Shown here one piece after another: positions 1 to 6,942 of a DNA stretch of 7,357 nucleotides (its first letter is position 1; each line of letters opens with the position of its first letter). The stretch is from Dehalococcoidia bacterium (GTDB taxonomy: Bacteria; Chloroflexota; Dehalococcoidia; Lucifugimonadales; SHYF01). Below the pieces are notes generated by a model, which saw nothing but the letters and a program-made list of their open reading frames with translations, searched no databases and had not been told where the DNA came from. The translations under genes and the position numbers were made by a program. The stretch covers positions 1 through 7,357 of the forward strand of contig SHYF01000079.1 of the NCBI GenBank assembly GCA_009692985.1, read 5' to 3'.

Positions 1-893
1 CTGGTCATGGTGATGGACTTCACCAGGGGTCCACGCTCCTTCCGCACATCCAGCAGGTATAGGGCCAGCAGTGCAAATGTCTGGAGAGTGGAGATGAACC
101 GCCCCTGCTCATCCACCAGCCCCACGCGGTCGGCATCGCCATCCAGCGCAATGCCAGCATCGTAGCCTTGGGAAACTACGCGCTGGCACAACTCCGTAAG
201 GTTGTGGGCCACTGGCTCCGGCTGCTGCATCCCAGGGAAGGCCGGGTTGCGCTGGGCGTGAAGCTCCTCCAGGCGCAGGGAGCCTCCTTCCAACAGGCGG
301 GGCAGATAGCCGGCCCCGGCTCCATACATGGCGTCCACTGCAATGCGCAGGCCGCTGTTGCGTATGGCATTCAAGTCCACCAGGCGGCTGATGTGCTCCA
401 TGTAGGGCGGTTCCGGCTCTATGTCGCGGAGGAGGCCCCGCTTTCTGGCCTCCGGCAGTGCCAGCATGGTGGTCTCTTGTCCTTGGGTCTTGCCTATCTC
501 CGCTTCCAGTGCCTCTACCACCTCAGGCGAGGCGCTGCCTGCGTAATCAGGTTTGTACTTGAACCCGTTCCACCGAGGCGGGTTGTGGCTGGCGGTGATG
601 ATGGCGGCACCACCGGCGTGGTGGTGAACGACGTTGTAGCTTATCACAGGCGTGGGCGCAGCCTGGCTGCACAGCAGGGTCGGCACACCGCTGCCAGTGG
701 TTACTGCGGCTACTTCTGCCGCGAAATCCTCGGAGGCAAAGCGGGTGTCATAGCCTACCACCAGCCCGCGCTGTGCCATGCCTGTCTTGAGGAGGTATTC
801 TGACACACCTCGGGCGCAGGCGCGCACGTTCTCAGCGGTGAAGTCCCACCCTGTGATGGCGCGCCATCCGTCGGTGCCAAAGCGGATGGTCAC
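1..893 (-). CDS. Phosphoglucomutase/phosphomannomutase family protein (N-terminal 297 codons; cut by window edge)
   Basis: Alpha-D-phosphohexomutase, a cytoplasmic enzyme that interconverts hexose 1- and 6-phosphates through a phosphoserine. The reading frame is open from the GTG at 891-893 to the window edge, giving 297 residues of a family that usually has about 450-480. It begins TIRFGTDGWRAI, typical of the family. The active-site serine loop ITASHNPPRWNG lies at residues 99-110 (Ser102), and the metal-binding loop DGDADR at 251-256. NPAFPG at about 216-221 also fits. Domains 1 and 2 and the start of domain 3 are therefore present, and the sugar-binding and C-terminal domains lie outside. 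The GTG start is supported by AAGGAGG five bases upstream. The gene lies 218 nt past metK with a repeat element between them, so it is probably a separate transcription unit. A TACAAT -10-like box is visible at 924-929, but no convincing -35. Whether the substrate is glucose, mannose or glucosamine phosphate cannot be decided from this part. Confidence 0.93.
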   Translation of the reverse strand, partial: MTIRFGTDGWRAITGWDFTAENVRACARGVSEYLLKTGMAQRGLVVGYDTRFASEDFAAEVAAVTTGSGVPTLLCSQAAPTPVISYNVVHHHAGGAAIITASHNPPRWNGFKYKPDYAGSASPEVVEALEAEIGKTQGQETTMLALPEARKRGLLRDIEPEPPYMEHISRLVDLNAIRNSGLRIAVDAMYGAGAGYLPRLLEGGSLRLEELHAQRNPAFPGMQQPEPVAHNLTELCQRVVSQGYDAGIALDGDADRVGLVDEQGRFISTLQTFALLALYLLDVRKERGPLVKSITMT

Positions 894-898
894 GAATT

Positions 899-905
899 CC
901 TCCTT
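899..905 (-). promoter_or_regulatory. Ribosome binding site of the phosphohexomutase gene
   Basis: On the minus strand the sequence is AAGGAGG, followed by five bases (AATTC) and then GTG. This is a near-perfect anti-16S match at ideal spacing, and it fixes the GTG at 891-893 as the start. Confidence 0.8.
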
Positions 906-932
906 AGTGGAGAGACTTGGCACATTGTATCC

Positions 933-1088
933 ATGTCATTCTGAGGCGTCCGCCTGAGGCGGACGACGAAGAATCTTGTATGCTGTCGTCTACGCAACTT
1001 GGTTATTGCAACAACGCGAATTACTGTGACAGGCAAGATTCTTCGCTGCCCCTTCGCTTCGCTCGAGGGCTTCGGCTCAGAATGACAT
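933..1088. repeat. 156-bp imperfect palindromic repeat element (MITE/REP-like)
   Basis: The gap between metK and the mutase gene holds two inverted copies of a related unit. The outer arms ATGTCATTCTGAG (933-945) and CTCAGAATGACAT (1076-1088) are perfect 13-bp inverted repeats. The inner arms CGAAGAATCTTG (967-978) and CAAGATTCTTCG (1034-1045) are perfect 12-bp inverted repeats. Between outer and inner arm the left copy has a perfect 8-bp hairpin (CGTCCGCC-TGA-GGCGGACG, 947-965). The right copy has a different GC-rich filler of CTTCG/GAAG-type words. About 55 bp of unrelated, AT-richer sequence lies between the two copies. From memory, the unit TGTCATTCTGAG...GAAGAATCT recurs in many Chloroflexota and other environmental genomes, which I could not check here. 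No transposase is present, so it is non-autonomous if mobile. It could instead act as a transcript-end structure. No U-tract terminator for the metK operon is visible. Confidence 0.75.
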
Positions 1089-1111
1089 TAGAACCCTAGC
1101 ATTGCCCTTAC

Positions 1112-2326
1112 CTACTTTAGGCCAGCTTCGGCGCGCAGAATGGCAGCCTTATCCGTGCGCTCCCACGGCAGATTCAGCTCCTCGCGACCAAAATGGCCGT
1201 ATGAGGCGGTGTTCTTGTAGATGGGGCGGCGTAGGTTCATGTCCCTGATGATGGCAGCGGGCCTGAGATCGAAATGTTTGTTGACCAGGGCGATGATGAC
1301 ATCATCCTTGACCTTGCCCGTCTCGAATGTCTCCACGCTGACGGAGATGGGGTGTGCCATGCCAATGGCATAGGACACCTGGATTTCAGCTCTTTCCGCG
1401 AGACCGGCAGCAACGATGTTCTTGGCTACATAGCGGGCTGCGTAAGCTGCTGAGCGGTCCACCTTGGTGGGGTCTTTGCCGGAAAAAGCTCCGCCGCCGT
1501 GGCGGGCGCTGCCGCCGTAGGTATCCACCAGGATCTTGCGTCCCGTGAGGCCGGTGTCAGCATTGGGGCCGCCATTCTCAAATTTACCAGAAGGATTGAC
1601 CAGATAGCGGGTTTTAGAGTCAACCAGGTTCTTGGGGAGTACTGGGTCTATGACGTTCTTCCTGATCTCCTGCTGGAGCTGTTTCAATGTGACGTCTGGG
1701 GAATGCTGGGCGCTCACTACCACGGTGTGAATCCGCTTTGGCTTGCCGTGGGAGTACTCCACCGTTACCTGCGACTTGCCATCGGGCCGCAGGTATGGAA
1801 GGGTCCCCTCCTTGCGCACCAGGCTCAACCGTTTGGTCAGAGCGTGGGCCAGGGATATGGGTAGGGGCATCAGCTCCGGGGTCTCCACGCAGGCGTACCC
1901 AACCATCATTCCCTGGTCTCCCGCGCCCAGGCTCTCTACCTCGGCGTCGGAGATGTGCCCTTCGCGGGTTTCCAGTGAGTGCTCCACCGCCTCTTTTATG
2001 TCCCGTGACTGCTCTTTGACAGATACGATTACGCCGCAGGTGTCCGCATCTATACCGTAGCTTGAGTTGGTATAGCCAATGTTTCGGATTGTCTCGCGCA
2101 CCGTCTGGGGAATATCAACGTAGCAGTCAGTTGTTATCTCCCCCATGACCACTACCAGGCCCGTGGTGGCCATTGTCTCACAGGCCACGCGCCCCATGGG
2201 GTCCTTGGTCAGGATTGCGTCCAGGACAGCATCGGATATCTGGTCACATAGCTTGTCGGGATGGCCTTCCGTAACTGACTCCGACGTGAACAGGTAGGAA
2301 GGCGACTCCATAAAACTCAATCCCAT
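1112..2326 (-). CDS. metK: S-adenosylmethionine synthetase (methionine adenosyltransferase)
   Basis: Makes SAM from methionine and ATP, releasing phosphate and pyrophosphate; a cytoplasmic enzyme, normally a tetramer. The 404-residue product matches the usual bacterial length of about 380-410. Family motifs are in order: [20 protein letters not shown] at about 14-33, the GAGDQG loop at 134-139, and the glycine-rich signature [17 protein letters not shown] at about 276-292, which binds ATP/phosphate. The first ATG (2324-2326) is preferred over the internal ATG five codons later, because TAGGAGG at 2336-2342 sits nine bases upstream of it. It is the last gene of the operon, 36 nt after ahcY, and is distal to the SAM-I riboswitch. 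Its own product would therefore repress the whole unit. No intrinsic terminator is seen after its stop. Confidence 0.98.
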   Translation of the reverse strand: MGLSFMESPSYLFTSESVTEGHPDKLCDQISDAVLDAILTKDPMGRVACETMATTGLVVVMGEITTDCYVDIPQTVRETIRNIGYTNSSYGIDADTCGVIVSVKEQSRDIKEAVEHSLETREGHISDAEVESLGAGDQGMMVGYACVETPELMPLPISLAHALTKRLSLVRKEGTLPYLRPDGKSQVTVEYSHGKPKRIHTVVVSAQHSPDVTLKQLQQEIRKNVIDPVLPKNLVDSKTRYLVNPSGKFENGGPNADTGLTGRKILVDTYGGSARHGGGAFSGKDPTKVDRSAAYAARYVAKNIVAAGLAERAEIQVSYAIGMAHPISVSVETFETGKVKDDVIIALVNKHFDLRPAAIIRDMNLRRPIYKNTASYGHFGREELNLPWERTDKAAILRAEAGLK

Positions 2327-2362
2327 TGAACGATTCCTCCTATGGCTTTCACGCGCCGGGCG

Positions 2363-3634
2363 CTATGTCCCGCTCTCCCAGGTGGAGAGGTAGCGTCGCT
2401 GCTCCGGGCTTAGGGTATCTATATGGACTCCCATGGAGATGAGTTTCAGCCTGCCCACCTCCAGGTCTATCTCCTTGGGGACGGGGAATACATCGGGCTT
2501 CAGATTCTTGCCTTGTTTGGCAAGGTACTCCACCGAGAGCGCCTGGTCGGCGAAGCTCATGTCCATGACACTGGAAGGATGACCTTCGGCGGCGGCCAGG
2601 TTGATGAGCCTGCCCTCTCCCAGGAGATACAGGTGGCGGCCGTCTTTCAAGGCGTACTCCTCCACATACGGCCGCATGGTGCGATGTGAAGCTGACATGG
2701 CCTCCAAGGCCGGGATGTTGATCTCAACGTTGAAGTGGCCGCTGTTGGCCAGGATGGCCCCGTCTTTCATCTCCTTCAAGTGGAACTCGTCTATGGCCGC
2801 CAGGCCACCGGTGGTTGTGATGAACACGTCTCCTACGATGGCGGCCTTGCTCATGGGCATGACCTCGAACCCTTCCATCATGGCTTCCAGCGCCCGTATC
2901 GGGTCCACCTCAGTGACGATGACGTGAGAGCCCATGCCGCGCGCGCGGCTGGCCACTCCACGGCCGCACCAGCCGTAGCCCGCCACCACGACTTTCCGCC
3001 CCGCCCACAGTAGGTTGGTGGCACGAGTTATGCCGTCCAAGGTGCTCTGGCCGGTGCCGTACCTGTTGTCGAAAAGGTGCTTGGTATCAGCTTCGTTGAC
3101 TGCAACAATGGGATAGCGGAGCTTCTTCTCCTGGGCAAAGGCCCGCAGGCGGATGACACCTGTGGTAGTCTCCTCTGTGCCGCCGATGACGCCACTCATC
3201 AGCTCCTGCCGCTTGGTGTGCAGGATGGTCACCAGGTCGGCGCCATCGTCCAGCGTGATCTGGGGCTTGTGATCCAGGGCCTGGTGGATGTGCCGGTAGT
3301 AGGTGTCGTTGTCTTCGCCCTTGATTGCATATGTGGGAATGCCGTAGACGGCAACCAGGGCCGCGGCCACTTCGTCCTGGGTGCTCAACGGGTTGCTGGC
3401 GCAAAGGGACACGATGGCCCCTCCAGCTTGCAGCGTCAGGGCCAGGTTTGCTGTCTCAGTAGTAACATGGAGGCAACCTGACATTCGCAGTCCTTCCAAA
3501 GGGCGTTCCTTGGAGAACCGCTCCCGGATCAGCTTCAGCACCTGCATGTCCCGGGCGGCCCACTCGATGCGCAGGACACCCTGCTGGGCCAGGGCGATGT
3601 CTTTGACATCCCCTTGGGTATTCTTGACCTTCAA
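2363..3634 (-). CDS. ahcY: Adenosylhomocysteinase (S-adenosyl-L-homocysteine hydrolase), TTG start
   Basis: Reversibly splits S-adenosylhomocysteine into adenosine and homocysteine with bound NAD+, relieving product inhibition of methyltransferases; cytoplasmic. From the TTG at 3632-3634 the product has 423 residues. It is the short form without the extra internal segment found in many proteobacterial and eukaryotic enzymes. Visible motifs are HVTTETANL at 56-64, [18 protein letters not shown] at 180-197 (catalytic Lys/Asp region), the NAD-binding loop GYGWCGRG at 219-226, NSGHFNVEI at 298-306, and the C-terminal signature around [11 protein letters not shown] at 350-360. The frame stays open for 114 more codons upstream, but that stretch is Arg/Pro-rich, unlike the family, and lies antiphase over the preceding gene. 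The family homology begins at about residue 10 of the chosen start. AGGGGGAG at 3639-3646 lies four bases upstream. Its neighbours are metK, 36 nt downstream, and the Arg-rich gene, 52 nt upstream. Confidence 0.96.
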   Translation of the reverse strand: MKVKNTQGDVKDIALAQQGVLRIEWAARDMQVLKLIRERFSKERPLEGLRMSGCLHVTTETANLALTLQAGGAIVSLCASNPLSTQDEVAAALVAVYGIPTYAIKGEDNDTYYRHIHQALDHKPQITLDDGADLVTILHTKRQELMSGVIGGTEETTTGVIRLRAFAQEKKLRYPIVAVNEADTKHLFDNRYGTGQSTLDGITRATNLLWAGRKVVVAGYGWCGRGVASRARGMGSHVIVTEVDPIRALEAMMEGFEVMPMSKAAIVGDVFITTTGGLAAIDEFHLKEMKDGAILANSGHFNVEINIPALEAMSASHRTMRPYVEEYALKDGRHLYLLGEGRLINLAAAEGHPSSVMDMSFADQALSVEYLAKQGKNLKPDVFPVPKEIDLEVGRLKLISMGVHIDTLSPEQRRYLSTWESGT

Positions 3635-3638
3635 CGTG

Positions 3639-3646
3639 CTCCCCCT
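3639..3646 (-). promoter_or_regulatory. Ribosome binding site deciding the TTG start of ahcY
   Basis: The minus strand reads AGGGGGAG, then CACG, then TTG at 3632-3634. The purine-rich site is somewhat close to the start, but no ATG or GTG lies nearby in frame. The enzyme's conserved N-terminus (KDIALAQQG...LRIEW) follows directly. Confidence 0.55.
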
Positions 3647-3686
3647 CGATAGGCTATCTTGTCTGCGGTTGGCGGTTGGCAGAAGA

Positions 3687-4250
3687 CTACCCCTCCTGGC
3701 AGGGGGCACGTCGAGTGCGCCGGGCCGGAGGCGCTGTTTCCGCCGGTGCGTATGGTGGCGGGGCCGGTGTGCGACGGCGCCGCGCCGCTGGCGGGGTGGA
3801 ATCAGCGGGGGTCTCAGCGGCTTGAGCGGTGGCTGGCTCTTCGGGCGCGGCAGCCGCAGCGCGCCGGGCTCGGCGAACTGGAGGCGCCGCTGCCTCGGGT
3901 GCTGGCGCTTCAGCAGCCACGGGCTGCGGAGTGGGCGCGCGCCTGGGCCGGCGGGCTGGTGCTGGAGCTTCGACAACGGCGGGAGTAGCCTGCGCGACGG
4001 CGACCTGTTTCACCACGGCGGGTGCTGTGGGACGCCGGGCTGCTCGCCTGACGAGGGGCGCCGCCGGCGCTGGCGCTATGGCCACGGCCTCGGGTGCCTG
4101 GGCGACTACGGGCAGCGCCGAGCGCAACCTGCGCCTGGGCGATCCTGCTGTTGCAGCACCCGCACCCACGGCTGCCAGTTTGCGTAGACGCTCAAATCTG
4201 GCTCGCTGGTGACGTTGTTTATGGGCTGCCATCCGCTTGGTCTTGTTCAT
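3687..4250 (-). CDS. Ala/Pro/Arg-rich low-complexity basic protein of unknown function
   Basis: I do not recognise this 187-residue protein. It opens with a very basic stretch ([19 protein letters not shown], then ERLRK). The rest is dominated by Ala, Pro and Arg, with clusters of arginine at 39-43 (RRRLR), 68-73 (RRAARR), 100-104 (RRPRR), 126-130 (RRARR), 157-160 (RRRR) and 177-181 (RRTRR). These are separated by 20-32 residues of Ala/Pro with scattered Glu. There is no signal peptide, membrane segment or enzyme motif. The composition recalls histone H1-like, nucleoid or RNA-binding tails, and a disordered nucleic-acid-binding role is inference only. Evidence that it is real: ATG start with GAGGAG at 4254-4259, the same strand as its neighbours, and 38- and 52-nt gaps matching the rest of the operon. 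GC-rich shadow frames exist on the plus strand here, so the call is less certain than for the enzymes. Confidence 0.7.
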   Translation of the reverse strand: MNKTKRMAAHKQRHQRARFERLRKLAAVGAGAATAGSPRRRLRSALPVVAQAPEAVAIAPAPAAPLVRRAARRPTAPAVVKQVAVAQATPAVVEAPAPARRPRRAPTPQPVAAEAPAPEAAAPPVRRARRAAAAAPEEPATAQAAETPADSTPPAARRRRTPAPPPYAPAETAPPARRTRRAPCQEG

Positions 4251-4288
4251 TCTCTCCTCGTTGGCAAGTGTTATGTAAACCTTCTATT

Positions 4289-4639
4289 CTACGGCTGGTT
4301 CTTGTAGCTGGTGGGCAGTTTCTTCTCGATCCAGGCTGGAGTGCCAGCCTCTATGTTAAATAGGCGCTCCGCTGGCCGCCCCATGGCCGCAGCCATCTCG
4401 CAGGCCAGAGCGCTGCGCACACCGGCGGCGCAGATGAACAGCAGGTCTTTGTCCGTAGGCAGCTCGTCAACGCGGTTCAGCACGTCGTCCACTGGGATGT
4501 GGATTGCACCTTTCACGTGCCCTGTCACCCATTCGTCCAGGCGGCGCACGTCCACTACAACCGAGTTGCCCTGGTCGAGCATATGCTTGGCCTGTTGGAC
4601 GGTTATTCTTTTGAAAGGTTCTAGCAGTGTTGCAGTCAT
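4289..4639 (-). CDS. Single-domain rhodanese-like sulfurtransferase (GlpE/PspE-like)
   Basis: Rhodanese-fold protein of 116 residues, one domain long, predicted to be cytoplasmic with no signal peptide. The active-site loop CAAGVRS at 70-76 keeps the catalytic Cys70 that would carry a persulfide. The CH2A-like motif VVDVRRLDEW at 28-37 and GHVKGAIHIP at 40-49 are typical. A five-residue-type loop ending in Arg-Ser fits a thiosulfate/sulfane-sulfur transferase more than a phosphatase of the Cdc25 type. The second ATG (4637-4639) is chosen because GGGAG lies five bases upstream of it, while the ATG four codons earlier has no such site. It sits 53 nt after mtnP and 38 nt before the Arg-rich gene. 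Its place in a methionine/SAM operon suggests sulfur handling, but the substrate and partner are unknown. Confidence 0.9.
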   Translation of the reverse strand: MTATLLEPFKRITVQQAKHMLDQGNSVVVDVRRLDEWVTGHVKGAIHIPVDDVLNRVDELPTDKDLLFICAAGVRSALACEMAAAMGRPAERLFNIEAGTPAWIEKKLPTSYKNQP

Positions 4640-4644
4640 GTTAA

Positions 4645-4649
4645 CTCCC
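4645..4649 (-). promoter_or_regulatory. Ribosome binding site deciding the rhodanese start
   Basis: The minus strand reads GGGAG, then TTAAC, then ATG at 4637-4639. The alternative upstream ATG at 4649-4651 overlaps this site and has only AT-rich sequence before it, so it is the poorer start. Confidence 0.65.
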
Positions 4650-4692
4650 ATGATCCATTATATGTTTTGCAAGACTACAAAGTGCCTCTTGG

Positions 4693-5553
4693 CTACACGT
4701 ACTTGCCTATGAGCGGCGCAAGGCGCTTCATGGTCGCCGGGGGTATGGCGCTCCGGTCGGTTATCAGGGCACTCTTCAGGGCAGAGACGCAGGCGCAGGT
4801 GCGCTCTTGGCTCAGGCGCATCAACAGGCGTCTGACTATCTCCTTAGATGTGGCGACGTTCTTGGACAGATTCGCTATCACCATCTCCACCGATACCGCC
4901 TCCTCTGTTTCGTGCCAGCAGTCGTAGTCCGTAGCGCAAGCCAAAATAGCGTAGCACATCTCTGCTTCCCTTGCTAGCTTGGCCTCCGGTAGTGCCGTCA
5001 TACCTATCACGCTGGCACCCCAGGAGCGGTACAGGAACGACTCGGCGCGAGTGGAGAAGGCCGGCCCCTCCATGACAACGTAGGTGCCGCCCCGATGTAC
5101 CGTCGCCCCTACCTCTGCCGCGGTGTCGGCCAGGGCCGCGCTGAGGTCCAGGCAGAACGGATCGGCAAAGGATACGTGGGCTACCAGGCCATCCCCGAAG
5201 AATGTGCTGGCCCGCTGCTTTGTCCTGTCAATGAGCTGGTCGGGCACTACCATGTCCAGTGGATGTACCTCCTCTTTGAGGCTGCCCACCGCGCTGACGG
5301 ATATGACCCTTTCCACTCCAAGTGTCTTCAGGGCGTAGATGTTGGCCCGCACCGGAAGTTCCGTGGGGCTAATGCGGTGTCCGCGACCGTGGCGCGGCAG
5401 GAAGGCCACGGCCACGCCATTCAGCTTACCAAGGATGATGGCATCACTGGGCCGGCCGTAGGGCGTATCTGGGCTGACCTCCCTGACCCCGGTGAGGCCA
5501 TCCATCTGGTAGAGGCCACTGCCGCCAATGATGGCAACGCTGGCTTCAGCCAC
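4693..5553 (-). CDS. mtnP: S-methyl-5'-thioadenosine phosphorylase, GTG start
   Basis: Phosphorolyses 5'-methylthioadenosine to adenine and 5-methylthioribose 1-phosphate, the substrate of the neighbouring MtnA. The 286-residue length is normal for the family. Motifs: phosphate-binding GGSGLY at 10-15, PRHGRGH at 53-59, SAVGSL at 87-92, MEGPAFSTRAE at 161-171, and MTALPEAKLAREAEM at 185-199. ATDYDCWH at 207-214 carries the Asp pair that favours 6-aminopurines and separates MTA phosphorylases from inosine/guanosine phosphorylases. The start is GTG at 5551-5553, with GGGAGGG at 5558-5564. It overlaps the mtnA stop by 8 nt (5546-5553), which suggests translational coupling. Some relatives also cleave 5'-deoxyadenosine or adenosine, and the sequence alone does not exclude this. 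Confidence 0.96.
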   Translation of the reverse strand: MAEASVAIIGGSGLYQMDGLTGVREVSPDTPYGRPSDAIILGKLNGVAVAFLPRHGRGHRISPTELPVRANIYALKTLGVERVISVSAVGSLKEEVHPLDMVVPDQLIDRTKQRASTFFGDGLVAHVSFADPFCLDLSAALADTAAEVGATVHRGGTYVVMEGPAFSTRAESFLYRSWGASVIGMTALPEAKLAREAEMCYAILACATDYDCWHETEEAVSVEMVIANLSKNVATSKEIVRRLLMRLSQERTCACVSALKSALITDRSAIPPATMKRLAPLIGKYV

Positions 5554-6643
5554 CGTGCCCTCCCTGGCCCTGCTCTACGGCCACCACTGGTGATGGGGCG
5601 ACCGTAGCTCCACCCACCAGCTTCCGCAGCTCTTCGTCGTAGGGCGGTCTGGCTATCCCGCGCTCGGTGATTATGGCGGTAACATACCGATGAGGGGTTA
5701 CGTCGAAGGCGGGGTTGCGCACTGCCATGCCTTTCGGCACCACAAGCCTGTCCCCCCACTGGGTCAGCTCATCGGGCGAACGCTCCTCAATGGGGATCTG
5801 GTCCCCCGTGGGTGTGGAGATGTCCACGGTGCTCATCGGGGCGGCCACGTAGAATGGCACCCCATTTTCGTGGGCCAGCACCGCCAGCGAGTATGTGCCT
5901 ATCTTGTTGGCCACGTCACCGTTGGCGGCGATACGGTCGGCGCCCACAACAACGCAGCCCACCTGTCTTTTGGCCATCATGCTACCTGCCGCCGAATCAA
6001 CTATAAGCTCTGCCGGTATGCCCATTTGCATAAGCTCCCAGGCAGTGAGACGAGCGCCCTGGAGGAATGGCCTGGTCTCTGTTACCAACACCTTCAGCCC
6101 CTTTCTCTTTTCCCACGCCGCCCGGATCACCCCCAGCGCAGTCCCGTAGCCGCCGGTGGCCAATGCCCCAGCGTTGCAGTGGGTAAGCACCACGCCTTCC
6201 TTGGGAAGCAGATCAGCGCCCAGCGCACCCATGATACGGTTTCCTGCCACGTCTTCCTTATGAATGGCAACGGCCTCGGCCTCCAGGCTCTGGCGCAGCT
6301 CCGCCACGGAGTGGCAGCGGGATGTTACGGTCATCATTCGGTCCACGGCCCAGCGCAGGTTGACTGCCGTAGGCCGGGCGTCACCGATCGCCTTCGCCGC
6401 GTCTGCCAGGTAGCTGACGATGCGGCGCAGATCCACGGTATCCACGCCCTTGACTGCCAACACCAGGGCGTATGCCCCCGCTATGCCTATGGCGGGAGCA
6501 CCCCGAACCTGCATGGTGCGTATGGCGTGCAGCACCTGCTCGTAAGTGCGGGCTATGGTGACGGCCTGCTCCTGGGGAAGCTTGGTCTGGTCCAGGATGC
6601 GGAGGGCCTCTCCTGTCCACTCTAGAGGTACGATTTCTGGCAT
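5546..6643 (-). CDS. mtnA: S-methyl-5-thioribose-1-phosphate isomerase
   Basis: Converts 5-methylthioribose 1-phosphate to 5-methylthioribulose 1-phosphate in the methionine-salvage or MTA-disposal pathway; cytoplasmic, eIF2B-alpha-like fold. The 365-residue product starts MPEIVPLEWTGEALRILDQT, the expected N-terminus for the family. It has VRGAPAIGIAGAYAL at 47-61, THCNAGALATGGYGTAL at 154-170 (catalytic Cys156 by family analogy) and GADRIAANGDVANKIGT at 234-250 (catalytic Asp236). The frame is open for 33 more codons upstream, but that part runs through the terminator and riboswitch, so the ATG at 6641-6643 is used. No good Shine-Dalgarno site is visible before it, and only 17 nt separate it from the terminator U-tract. 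It is the first gene of the operon and overlaps mtnP by 8 nt. The later salvage genes (mtnB and onwards) are not in the window. Confidence 0.96.
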   Translation of the reverse strand: MPEIVPLEWTGEALRILDQTKLPQEQAVTIARTYEQVLHAIRTMQVRGAPAIGIAGAYALVLAVKGVDTVDLRRIVSYLADAAKAIGDARPTAVNLRWAVDRMMTVTSRCHSVAELRQSLEAEAVAIHKEDVAGNRIMGALGADLLPKEGVVLTHCNAGALATGGYGTALGVIRAAWEKRKGLKVLVTETRPFLQGARLTAWELMQMGIPAELIVDSAAGSMMAKRQVGCVVVGADRIAANGDVANKIGTYSLAVLAHENGVPFYVAAPMSTVDISTPTGDQIPIEERSPDELTQWGDRLVVPKGMAVRNPAFDVTPHRYVTAIITERGIARPPYDEELRKLVGGATVAPSPVVAVEQGQGGHGG

Positions 6644-6660
6644 ATTACCGCTGGTCACAC

Positions 6661-6690
6661 AAAAAAGGCTTCTCGATGAGTTGAGAAGCC
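6661..6690 (-). terminator. Intrinsic terminator of the SAM riboswitch expression platform
   Basis: On the minus strand the arms GGCTTCTC (6683-6690) and GAGAAGCC (6667-6674) form a perfect 8-bp stem around an 8-nt loop AACTCATC, followed at once by six T (6661-6666). It lies between the aptamer and mtnA, so it acts as a leader attenuator rather than the end of a gene. The loop and 5' arm can instead pair with the 3' side of riboswitch P1 (GATGAG, 6704-6709, with CTCATC, 6675-6680; GAGA with TCTC next to it). That pairing would block the terminator when SAM is absent. Confidence 0.92.
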
Positions 6691-6701
6691 ACCGCTCTCT
6701 A

Positions 6702-6812
6702 CTCTCATCTATCAAGCTATTGGAGCTTGACGGACTTGGCACCGTATCCCGACTCGCCGGGGCCGATTGCCGGGCTCCATTAGGCCGTGCCTTCCGCCAC
6801 TCTTGATAAGAG
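6702..6812 (-). promoter_or_regulatory. SAM-I (S-box) riboswitch aptamer
   Basis: The 111-nt minus-strand leader matches the S-box class. P1 pairs CTCTTATC (6805-6812) with GATGAGAG (6702-6709), eight pairs with one G-U. The conserved 5' core CTTATCAAGAG follows. P2 and the pseudoknot region contain GGCCTAATGGAGCCCGGCAA, close to the family consensus. P3 is CCCG/CGGG. The highly conserved junction GGTGCCAAGTCC is at 6732-6743. P4 is a perfect 6-bp hairpin (CAAGCT/AGCTTG, 6713-6729), and the closing GATAGATGAG is canonical. One deviation is GGCAATC where GGCAACC is usual; the segment at the kink-turn (GGAAGGCAC) also differs from the common GGAGGGACU. SAM binding should stabilise P1 and let the adjoining terminator form, lowering expression of mtnA through metK. 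Confidence 0.95.
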
Positions 6813-6838
6813 CAGTGTCCCTATGTAATTATGGTTGA

Positions 6839-6868
6839 ATGGTACTATGCTAGCTATTGCGTTGTCAA
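6839..6868 (-). promoter_or_regulatory. Candidate sigma70-type promoter of the riboswitch-led operon
   Basis: On the minus strand a perfect -35 box TTGACA (6863-6868) is followed after 18 bp by TACCAT (6839-6844, four of six matches to the -10 consensus). Transcription would start near 6832, about 20 nt before P1 of the riboswitch. A better -10 match, CATAAT (6828-6833), lies nearby but lacks a good -35 at proper distance. Confidence 0.5.
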
Positions 6869-6928
6869 GAAAAAGGGGGAGCTTGGTTGTGCCTGGCTCT
6901 GATATGTTTTAGACTGCATTGACCCAAG

Positions 6929-6935
6929 AAAGGAG
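6929..6935 (+). promoter_or_regulatory. Ribosome binding site deciding the GTG start of hicB
   Basis: AAAGGAG lies seven bases before GTG at 6943-6945. An in-frame TTG at 6919 has no such site, and its eight extra codons would include the ribosome binding site itself. Confidence 0.7.
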
Positions 6936-6942
6936 CAGGCTA

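Noticed and set aside
168..803. Long plus-strand open frame of 211 codons
   Set aside because: It lies antisense to the mutase gene, whose minus-strand translation has the TASHNP and DGDADR motifs; the plus-strand product resembles nothing and has no ribosome binding site.
917..1099. 60-codon plus-strand open frame
   Set aside because: It is formed by the palindromic repeat; no ribosome binding site and no protein-like features.
3635..3976. 114-codon upstream extension of the ahcY frame
   Set aside because: Arg/Pro-rich antiphase reading of the preceding gene, not matching the enzyme's N-terminus; the TTG with AGGGGGAG fits better.
3381..4212. Several long plus-strand open frames across the Arg-rich gene and the ahcY 5' end
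   Set aside because: GC-rich shadow frames; the minus-strand frame has a good start signal, matches operon direction and spacing, and the ahcY part is certain.
5690..6625. 311-codon plus-strand open frame opposite mtnA
   Set aside because: Antisense shadow of mtnA; His/Gly-rich translation without recognisable motifs.
6644..6742. 33-codon upstream extension of mtnA
   Set aside because: It reads through the terminator and the riboswitch aptamer, and MtnA homology starts at the ATG at 6641-6643.
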